Shown here: piece by piece, positions 57,664 through 64,000 of the stretch
Layout of the letters: each line of letters begins with the position of its first letter
How positions within the stretch are numbered: position 1 is the first letter of the stretch
NCBI RefSeq assembly: GCF_002115785.1
Contig: NZ_JFJY01000001.1
Location: 620,001-684,000 of the forward strand
Source of the DNA: Thalassospira sp. MCCC 1A03138
GTDB lineage: Bacteria; Pseudomonadota; Alphaproteobacteria; Rhodospirillales; Thalassospiraceae
DNA length: 64,000 nucleotides
Reading direction: 5' to 3'
Translations under genes and position numbers: made by a program
The notes under the pieces: model-generated
The model's database searches: none
What the model saw: the letters and a program-made list of their open reading frames with translations, nothing else
Told to the model about the DNA's origin: nothing

Positions 57664-59520
57664 TTACAAGCTTCCGTAATCGTCGGCATCAAAGGCCACG
57701 TTACCTTCAACCAGATCACTGATCTCGATCCCGTCGATCTGAACGCCATAGCTGTAATGTCGACCACCACTGAAATCGACATAAACACCTGTGTCGTTCT
57801 GTTCGGCGTGATTGATGAAATCATCAAAATCATCGATGCCGCTTTTTTCCTGGAATGTCTTGCCCAGCAAAAGCCTGTCACCATTTTCGCCTGCTTCGAA
57901 ATCGGTAATGCGATCGCGTTCCGCCCCGCCTTCGAACCGGACCCAGACGAAATTGTCCGACGACGCACCGCCGGTCAGAAGATCATTGCCATCCCCGCCA
58001 AACAGCGCGTCTTCGCCATAATACCCGCGCAGGACATCATGGCCGTCCTGCCCGAACATCCGGTCCGCGCCCCGACCACCTTCCAGAAGATCGCGACCAG
58101 CACCCGCCACTAACTGATCATCGCCGTGATCCCCGCGCATGATGTCCTGACCATCGTTGCCATACATTGCGTCGTCACCCATCCCCCCTTCGATAAGGTC
58201 ATTCCCGGCGCCGCCATAAAGAAAGTCGTCCGCATTGTGGCCTTTGACAATGTCATCTCCGTCTCCGCCATCGGCATAGGTGCCGTCCGGCGGAAAGAGA
58301 TCATCGTCATAATACACCTCACCGGCCAGAACCGTGTCATTGCCCTCGCCGCCATATAGATAATCGCCGCCTTCATTCCCCAGAATGTTGTCATCACCGG
58401 CATCACCATAAAGATAATCGCGATCAGGCTGGCCATATTCCGTGCCCGAAACGGTATCGTTGCCATCACCGCCATAGACCGTCGCCCCGGTTAGCGTGTC
58501 ATCACCGCCCTTGCCATAAATGGTGTCATACCCAAAATAGCCATCAATATTGTTGTCCTGATCGTCACCGATCAAAAGATCGCTGTGGCTGGTTCCGAAA
58601 ATGCCCTCGACATCAATCACGACATCCCCGGTTGCATCCCCGCCTTCGGCAATACCCGCGCCAAGATCAATATGCACAGCCTCGGCTGACGTCTGATAGC
58701 TGATCGTGTCCTGCCCGCTGCCACCATCAAGAAAATCCGCGCCCCGGCCTCCTGTCAGATGGTCATCACCGTCATTTCCCATCAGGGTGTCATTGCCGGT
58801 ATCGCCGACCATTGTATTGTCACCACCGCGACCGATCATCAAATCATCGCCCCCCGCGCCAAACAGGGTGCCACCGCGATCCTCCCCGCCAATCAGCAGG
58901 TCATCATGATTTGATCCGCGTATGTTCAGATCGCGAAGCTCGCTATCATCCGCAAAGGAAATTTTATCCCCCTCTGCATCCCCGCCATAACCCTTCATGC
59001 TGTCCTGATCGAAGTAAATGGCTTCGGGCGAACTGCCATACGCAACAGTCGGCGCATAGCGGGAATAGGAAGAAGGAAAGATATCGCGGAAATCAAAGTT
59101 GATGGTATCGGCACCGCCGCCACCTTCGACCGCACTTATTTCTCCTTCAAAATAATCGTCTCCGTCAGTACCAATAACGCCCAGCTTCTGGGAGATATGG
59201 TCGCCATACTCACCAACAATCAGCTGATCGCCATCCGCATCACCACCACTGACGTCAAGTTCGGCCACCTGTTCGCCAGACGGGGCATCTTCGTTATTGT
59301 AGAATTTGAAGGTTAGCGGTTCGCGCGACGTCGCATAGGACAATACGTAATCGTCAGATCGCCCACTGACGAAAAAGCTGTCGGCCCCGGCGCCACCGAT
59401 CACCGTGTCTGACTGGCTGAAATGGATTTCATCATCACCATCCAGCCCATAAATAATGTCACGACCACGAGAGGTATGGTTCAACACGTCGTCTTCGTTT
59501 GTACCGATGATCCGTGCCAT
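57664..59520 (-). CDS. RTX calcium-binding protein (hemolysin-type repeats)
   Basis: A 618-residue acidic protein of type I-secreted RTX type. It starts ARIIGTNEDDVLNH without a Sec signal. GGxGNDxhx nonapeptides occupy about residues 215-290 and 330-545 (for example GGAGNDLIEG, GGDGNDLLTG). The C-terminus (NFVWVRFEGGAERDRITDFE, then GDRLLLGKTF) resembles the serralysin-type C-terminal domain with its secretion signal. No enzymatic domain is recognised, so it could be structural or an adhesin. It is the second RTX gene in the window, about 35 kb from the type I exporter genes. Confidence 0.88.
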   Translation of the reverse strand: MARIIGTNEDDVLNHTSRGRDIIYGLDGDDEIHFSQSDTVIGGAGADSFFVSGRSDDYVLSYATSREPLTFKFYNNEDAPSGEQVAELDVSGGDADGDQLIVGEYGDHISQKLGVIGTDGDDYFEGEISAVEGGGGADTINFDFRDIFPSSYSRYAPTVAYGSSPEAIYFDQDSMKGYGGDAEGDKISFADDSELRDLNIRGSNHDDLLIGGEDRGGTLFGAGGDDLMIGRGGDNTMVGDTGNDTLMGNDGDDHLTGGRGADFLDGGSGQDTISYQTSAEAVHIDLGAGIAEGGDATGDVVIDVEGIFGTSHSDLLIGDDQDNNIDGYFGYDTIYGKGGDDTLTGATVYGGDGNDTVSGTEYGQPDRDYLYGDAGDDNILGNEGGDYLYGGEGNDTVLAGEVYYDDDLFPPDGTYADGGDGDDIVKGHNADDFLYGGAGNDLIEGGMGDDAMYGNDGQDIMRGDHGDDQLVAGAGRDLLEGGRGADRMFGQDGHDVLRGYYGEDALFGGDGNDLLTGGASSDNFVWVRFEGGAERDRITDFEAGENGDRLLLGKTFQEKSGIDDFDDFINHAEQNDTGVYVDFSGGRHYSYGVQIDGIEISDLVEGNVAFDADDYGSL

Positions 59521-59671
59521 GGAAGGCCTCCTGTCGTTGAATGAAACGACTCAACGGTACGCCCTATGGATGATTCAAAAAAGGAAAATAAAACCTAAAA
59601 TATAGTTCTATTTTCAACCGGAAATGCAGGTTTTCTGCCAATAATGGCACGACATCGCGCCAATGATACCC

Positions 59672-60832
59672 TTAAACCGCAACCCGGTTACGCCCTGCCT
59701 GCTTGGCGGCATAAAGTTTTTCGTCTGCCTGTTTCAGCACCGCCCACGGATCGTCAACATCCTCGTCACGTTCCGAAAGACCAACCGAAATTGTCACGGA
59801 AACCGTCTTGTTTTTGTCGGGCAGGGCAATTTTGGTTGCGGCAATCCGCTTGCGAAGCGCTTCAAGCGGCTCGTGGGTTTTTTCAGCACTCCGTCCGGCA
59901 AAAACAACGGTAAATTCTTCGCCGCCATAGCGGAATGCCTTGCCTCCGCCGCCAACGCGCGCCAGTTCGCGTGAAACCTTGCGCAGCACGATGTCACCGA
60001 CATCATGACCATAGGTATCGTTGAATTTCTTGAAATGATCGACATCAAGCATGGCAATCGCATACTGGCTGCCAAGTTCGGCCAAGGCATGGCCCAAGGC
60101 ACGACGCCCGGGCAACCCGGTCAGATCATCGACAAACGCCATCCGCCAGGCTTCCTGTGCCAACCCGGCCAGAACCACACCGGTCGCTGCCAGATAACCG
60201 AACTTGATAAAACCCGGACCCATAACGGTGGCGACCGCAATGGCAATGATCGCGGCAGCAAAGCTGGTTTCAAGCGGCCGATGCAGCGCAAGCAGAATAC
60301 CGACGGAAACAACCGCCAGAATCAGGGCAGGCTGCGGCATGTCGGCCATAAAGGTTCCGGTATCGATCAGCCGGTAATTAAGGACCTGATAAAGGGCCGC
60401 CCCGACATCGGCCTTGCCGGCCAGCATCAGCATGACAAAAAGCTGCAATCCCAGCACCAGCATCCGCGCAATACCGCGTGGATTAAGAACCCCGCGTTCT
60501 GCGGTAAATCCCAAAACCAGCAGATTAACCGGGATCAGATAAAGCGTCGCAATGCGCAGGAATGCCAAACCATCGGCTGAAAATCCGCCGCCATTTCCCA
60601 CCAACAACCAGTAGCAGACCAGAAGCAGGATCATGACGAAAACCGCCCGCCCGCGGTTAAACCACCAACCGATCGCACCGCCCAGAAGGGCCAGAATAAA
60701 GGGGCCATATCGCACAAGCCCTGCCAGTTCACCCGGCACCAACCCCGGTGAAAGCGCAAGCACAAGGCAAGCCCCCAAAATCAGAAAGGGTGCCAGCCCG
60801 GCAGAGACAAGAATGGAATAAGCGCGACGCAT
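59672..60832 (-). CDS. Membrane diguanylate cyclase (GGDEF)
   Basis: A 386-residue protein. Residues ~1-215 are mostly hydrophobic with about six membrane helices (AYSILVSAGLAPFLILGACL, then others). The GGDEF domain follows (about 222-386): DDLTGLPGRRALG, AMLDVDHFKKFNDTYGHDVG, intact RYGGEEFTVVF and SVTISVGLSER. No RxxD inhibitory site precedes the motif. It should be an active c-di-GMP synthase sensing a membrane or unknown signal. The longest frame starts at 61045, but its extra N-terminus is not membrane-like, so ATG 60832 is preferred. Confidence 0.88.
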   Translation of the reverse strand: MRRAYSILVSAGLAPFLILGACLVLALSPGLVPGELAGLVRYGPFILALLGGAIGWWFNRGRAVFVMILLLVCYWLLVGNGGGFSADGLAFLRIATLYLIPVNLLVLGFTAERGVLNPRGIARMLVLGLQLFVMLMLAGKADVGAALYQVLNYRLIDTGTFMADMPQPALILAVVSVGILLALHRPLETSFAAAIIAIAVATVMGPGFIKFGYLAATGVVLAGLAQEAWRMAFVDDLTGLPGRRALGHALAELGSQYAIAMLDVDHFKKFNDTYGHDVGDIVLRKVSRELARVGGGGKAFRYGGEEFTVVFAGRSAEKTHEPLEALRKRIAATKIALPDKNKTVSVTISVGLSERDEDVDDPWAVLKQADEKLYAAKQAGRNRVAV

Positions 60833-61243
60833 GGGCGGTGTGGTTCTGCCTGAAATTCCCCCAAGGATACGGAAACGGGCACAGCCGATCCGCAATATTC
60901 CGGGTAATCTAACCACTGCGCCCTTAACGGGCCATTGCTTTATGCCGTGTTTCCGCGTTTTTTCTAATTCAGCCGCAAAGACCCGTTTCGGTGTTGCCTT
61001 TCGATAGGCATCAGACAATGGTCGTGTGCGCAAAATGGCTTGCATCTGTTAGCATGCGCACCATAAATTGGATCAAATTCGCTCTATCTCACTGCGGCGC
61101 ACAATGATCGCAGGCGCAGAATTCTGTCACGGCGGCCACGGTACGATCCCGAAAACGGGACAAAAGCATTTAACGCCGGAAGCTTGGCCCAAACACAAAA
61201 AGGCCGATCCTTCCAGAATGACAGGCTTTGGAGAGACGTTACC

Positions 61244-62230
61244 ATGAGCTTCACCACACCGACCCCGGCACCAGCACGTCTGAACCGGTCCGAACTGGCC
61301 GTTCCGGGCAGCCGTATCGAACTGTTTGAAAAGGCCGCCAGATCAAAGGCCGATGCCATCTTCCTTGATCTTGAAGACGCGGTCGCGCCAAGCGACAAGG
61401 AACAGGCGCGTAAAAACATCATTGCCGCGATCAATGACATCGACTGGGGCGACAAGGTGCTTTCGGTCCGCATCAACGGCCTTGATACACATTATATGTA
61501 TCGTGATGTCGTCGATGTGCTCGAACAGGCCGGTGACCGGCTTGACCTGATCATGATCCCCAAGGTCGGAACGGCCGCCGATGTCTATGCGCTTGATATG
61601 ATGGCAACCCAGATCGAGGCCGCCAAGGGCCGCAAAAAACGCATCGGGTTCGAACTGATCATTGAAACCGCGCTTGGCATGCAGAATATCCACGAAATTG
61701 CCGGTGCCTCCAAACGCAATGAAAGCCTGCATTTTGGTGTGGCCGACTACGCCGCCTCGACCAAGGCCATGACAACCGGGATCGGCGGCCCGAACCCGCA
61801 TTATGGTGTTCTGACCGACAAGGACGGCGACAATCCCCGCGATTATCACTGGGGCGACATGTGGCATTACGCCATTGCCCGCATGGTGGTGGCCGCGCGC
61901 GCCAATGGTCTGCGCCCGATTGACGGCCCGTTTGGCGACTTTTCCGATCCGGATGGCTATCGCGCCCAAGCCGCACGCGCCATGGTGCTGGGCTGCGAGG
62001 GCAAATGGGCCATTCATCCCAGCCAGATCACCCTTGCCAACGATGTCTATTCCCCGTCCGAGGCCGAGATCACCAAAGCCAAACGCATCCTTGAAGCCAT
62101 GACCAAGGCGCAGGCCGAAGGTGCGGGTGCCGTCGCCCTTGATGGCCGACTGATCGATATCGCATCCATCAAGCAGGCCGAAGTCATGGTCCGACAAGCC
62201 GAAGCCATTGCCGCACGCGACGCGGGATAA
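61244..62230 (+). CDS. L-malyl-CoA/beta-methylmalyl-CoA lyase (HpcH/HpaI family)
   Basis: A 328-residue aldolase-type lyase of the CitE/HpcH family. The start ATG 61244 follows GGAGAG. N-terminal PARLNRSELAVPGSR, then IFLDLEDAVAPSDK with metal-binding Asp/Glu, VRINGLDTHYMYRD, MIPKVGTAADVYALD, GFELIIETALGMQ and DGPFGDFSDPDGYRAQA closely follow Rhodobacter Mcl1 as I remember it. That enzyme cleaves beta-methylmalyl-CoA and malyl-CoA in the ethylmalonyl-CoA pathway. No other pathway genes lie nearby. A shared terminator follows. Confidence 0.88.
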   Translation: MSFTTPTPAPARLNRSELAVPGSRIELFEKAARSKADAIFLDLEDAVAPSDKEQARKNIIAAINDIDWGDKVLSVRINGLDTHYMYRDVVDVLEQAGDRLDLIMIPKVGTAADVYALDMMATQIEAAKGRKKRIGFELIIETALGMQNIHEIAGASKRNESLHFGVADYAASTKAMTTGIGGPNPHYGVLTDKDGDNPRDYHWGDMWHYAIARMVVAARANGLRPIDGPFGDFSDPDGYRAQAARAMVLGCEGKWAIHPSQITLANDVYSPSEAEITKAKRILEAMTKAQAEGAGAVALDGRLIDIASIKQAEVMVRQAEAIAARDAG

Positions 62231-62253
62231 ATCATTACACTCTGCCAAACAAG

Positions 62254-62277
62254 AAGGGGTGCCGCCCGGCACCCCTT
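62254..62277. terminator. Bidirectional terminator
   Basis: AAGGGGTGCC-GCCC-GGCACCCCTT is a perfect 10-bp stem with tetraloop between convergent genes. Confidence 0.88.
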
Positions 62278-62301
62278 TGTGTTTATGGCAACCGTAACAG
62301 G

Positions 62302-63324
62302 TTAATCCGCGATGCCCTCAAAGGTGATCTTGCCAATGGCCTTGCCGGATTCCAGCAACGCATGCGCCTTGCGCAGGCTTTCGGGTGTTAAGGCCCCGAA
62401 ACTTTCATTTGCGGTATTTTTCAGGGTTCCGGCATCGATCAGATCGGCCACAGTCGCCAGCAATTTGTGCTGTTCGATCATGTCCGGGGTCTGGAACATC
62501 GAACGGGTAAACATGAATTCATAGGAAAAGCTGGCCGATTTCGCCTTCAGCAGATCGACATTGTGGTTTTCCTTGGCTTCGGTAATCGTCGCGATCCGGC
62601 CTTGCGGGGTGATGATTTCGGCCATGACATCGAAATACTGATCGGTTTCCGACGTGCACAGAATGTAATCGACATGGGTAAAGCCAATTGCCTTCAGCTC
62701 GTCATTCAACGGATTGCGATGATTGATAACCTGATCCGCACCAAGATCTTTAACCCAGTCGATGGTTTCCGGGCGCGATGCGGTCGCGATAACGGTCAAA
62801 CCGGCCAGTTTGCCAAGCTGAATCGCGATCGAGCCAACCCCGCCTGCACCGCCAATCACCAGAAGTGTCTTGCCCGCATTGGCATCCTTGGCATTGCGAT
62901 CTATCATCATACGGTCAAACAGGGCTTCCCATGCCGTAATCGCAGTCAATGGCAATGCCGCCGCATCTGCAAAGCCCAGCGACTTGGGTTTTGGCGCAAC
63001 GATGCGTTCATCGACAAGCTGGAACTGGGTATTACTGCCCGACCGGGCAACATCCCCGGCATACCAGACCTCATCACCCGGGCGAAACAGGGTGACATCC
63101 TCGCCAACAGCTTCAACGACACCGGCCGCGTCCCAGCCAAGGATTTTGAAATTGCCGTCATCCGCCTTGCCACGGCGGACCTTGAAATCAACCGGGTTGA
63201 CGGCAACACCCTTGACGCGAACCAGAATATCCCGGCCTTCGGCCTTTGGAGTTTCCATATCGATTTCACTGAACAACCCGTCCGTCTCGACGGGGGCGGC
63301 TTTATAAAGTCCGATTGCTTTCAT
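62302..63324 (-). CDS. Zinc-binding alcohol dehydrogenase family / quinone oxidoreductase-like protein
   Basis: A 340-residue MDR-superfamily oxidoreductase. GVAVNPVDFKVRRG and ILGWDAAGVVEAVGEDV (about 60-76) form the GroES-like fold; LVIGGAGGVGSIAIQLGKLA (about 154-173) is the nucleotide loop. Structural-zinc cysteines are absent, so it belongs to the zinc-free quinone-oxidoreductase-like group. The ATG start has no close strong ribosome site. It is divergent from an HxlR-type regulator with a perfect operator in the shared 145-bp region, so redox- or electrophile-responsive control is likely. Confidence 0.88.
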   Translation of the reverse strand: MKAIGLYKAAPVETDGLFSEIDMETPKAEGRDILVRVKGVAVNPVDFKVRRGKADDGNFKILGWDAAGVVEAVGEDVTLFRPGDEVWYAGDVARSGSNTQFQLVDERIVAPKPKSLGFADAAALPLTAITAWEALFDRMMIDRNAKDANAGKTLLVIGGAGGVGSIAIQLGKLAGLTVIATASRPETIDWVKDLGADQVINHRNPLNDELKAIGFTHVDYILCTSETDQYFDVMAEIITPQGRIATITEAKENHNVDLLKAKSASFSYEFMFTRSMFQTPDMIEQHKLLATVADLIDAGTLKNTANESFGALTPESLRKAHALLESGKAIGKITFEGIAD

Positions 63325-63412
63325 CGTGGCATCCTTTTGATCAAAGGTTTGAATTGCGAATGCACCAGACCTAGCGCATAATGCCCTTCACGGTAAGTAC
63401 GCACAATTTGGA

Positions 63413-63440
63413 CCAATAGTATCACTTTGTATACTATTGG
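63413..63440. promoter_or_regulatory. Perfect operator in the oxidoreductase-HxlR intergenic region
   Basis: CCAATAGTAT-N8-ATACTATTGG is a perfect 10-bp inverted repeat located 30 bp before the HxlR start and about 90 bp before the divergent oxidoreductase start. Placement and symmetry fit an autoregulated HxlR operator. Confidence 0.75.
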
Positions 63441-63469
63441 CGGTTTCCGTGGATTAAAGGAGCCATTTG

Positions 63470-63835
63470 ATGGCATCGACATTTGATTGCCCCCCGGATC
63501 GCAGCCCCGGTTGCCCGGTCGAAGGGGCGCTGGACGTGATTGGTGGCAAATGGAAAGGCGTCGTCCTGTTCCATCTGCTGGACGGGACAAAACGGTTCAA
63601 TGAATTGCGTCGTCTGATGCCCGGCGTGACACAGCGCATGCTGACCCGCCAACTGCGCGAGCTGGAGGCCGACGACCTGATCCACCGCGAAGTCTATGCC
63701 GAAGTCCCACCGCGCGTGGAATACAGCCTGACCGCAAAGGGCGAAACGCTTCGCCAGATCATCCTCGCGCTAAAAGACTGGGGAGAAAGCCACGTGCCTT
63801 ATTTCGCAGTCAGGCCCGAAGCAGACGTCGCCTGA
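63470..63835 (+). CDS. HxlR-family transcriptional regulator
   Basis: A 121-residue winged-helix dimeric regulator. CPVEGALDVIGGKWKGVVLF (about 15-34), LLDGTKRFNELRRLMPGVTQ and MLTRQLRELEADDLI are the HxlR (MarR-like) signature; VEYSLTAKG follows. An N-terminal CP motif contains cysteines as in redox- or quinone-sensing family members. The start ATG 63470 has AAGGAG seven bases upstream. It is divergent from the oxidoreductase gene and is probably its regulator. Confidence 0.9.
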   Translation: MASTFDCPPDRSPGCPVEGALDVIGGKWKGVVLFHLLDGTKRFNELRRLMPGVTQRMLTRQLRELEADDLIHREVYAEVPPRVEYSLTAKGETLRQIILALKDWGESHVPYFAVRPEADVA

Positions 63836-63847
63836 CTGCCGGTTGGA

Positions 63848-64000
63848 TCAGGCCGATTTCGCCATCTGTAAAGGCCGCGCCATTTTCCAGAATGTCGTGC
63901 GATCATAACCATCGTGAACGCCTTCACCGGCGATTTCAAAGCCGCGCGACTTGAAAAAGGCAATATTGCCCGTCAGTTCAACCCGAACATGAAGCCGCAT
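63848..64000 (-). CDS. GNAT acetyltransferase, C-terminal fragment
   Basis: Only the last 50 residues are in the window; the frame continues past the right edge. RLHVRVELTGNIAFFKSRGF is the typical final beta-alpha segment of GNAT N-acetyltransferases (N-A-F-F/Y-x-x-x-G-F). It ends ARPLQMAKSA. The gene converges on the HxlR gene, with 12 bp between stops. Its ATG at 64000 is in frame but is unlikely to be the start. Confidence 0.65.
   Translation of the reverse strand: MRLHVRVELTGNIAFFKSRGFEIAGEGVHDGYDRTTFWKMARPLQMAKSA

Overview
The window reads as one contiguous stretch of an alphaproteobacterial chromosome. By eye it is moderately GC-rich, with strong AAGGAG-type ribosome sites. The gene content (ArgB-EngB-YidC-YidD-RnpA-RpmH string, Suv3-like helicase beside an S4 protein, Mcl1-type malyl-CoA lyase, DUF4169, many c-di-GMP proteins, very large RTX proteins) suggests a marine Rhodospirillales bacterium of the Thalassospira type. 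That placement is an inference from protein style, not from a search.

Layout. 1-4.7 kb: the end of a diguanylate cyclase, then a leftward housekeeping string argB, engB, yidC, yidD, rnpA, rpmH, driven by a near-consensus promoter before rpmH. 4.8-23.4 kb: a leftward type I secretion locus with two half-size ABC exporters, an HlyD-type adaptor and a 4398-residue secreted protein. That protein has thirty ~108-residue cadherin-like repeats interrupted and ended by three RTX calcium-binding blocks. 23.5-34.5 kb: S4 RNA-binding protein, Suv3-like helicase, soxR with a textbook SoxR-type promoter driving a divergent FMN reductase, a ribosome hibernation factor, htpG, an SDR, a dGTPase and small envelope proteins. 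35-42.3 kb: an AsmA-like protein, xthA, an FAH-family hydrolase, a D-2-hydroxyacid dehydrogenase, an SH3 protein, an orphan flagellin-like protein and an RlmD-type RNA methyltransferase. 42.5-49 kb: a CHASE-GGDEF-EAL protein with both catalytic motifs damaged, mgtE and maeB. 49.1-50.4 kb: a small AT-richer insert with two unrecognised genes next to tRNA-Leu(GAG). 50.5-64 kb: lipB, a CZB-type (DgcZ-like) diguanylate cyclase, a winged-helix/RMF-like fusion, DUF4169, an OmpA-like lipoprotein, tRNA-Arg(ACG), a DUF533 protein, a fasciclin protein, a GcvR-like ACT protein, a second RTX protein, a membrane diguanylate cyclase, a malyl-CoA lyase, and a zinc-type oxidoreductase divergent from an HxlR regulator with a perfect operator. 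The right edge cuts a GNAT acetyltransferase.

Themes. One is surface biology and c-di-GMP: a giant secreted repeat protein with its exporter, a second RTX protein, a fasciclin protein, OmpA-like lipoproteins and four GGDEF proteins. The other is core information processing. The parts most worth a second look are the paired exporters whose ABC signature motifs are both non-consensus, the repeat array with recent internal duplications and a 39-bp in-frame hairpin insert, the AT-rich two-gene insert beside tRNA-Leu, the solitary flagellin-like protein, and the winged-helix/RMF-like fusion.
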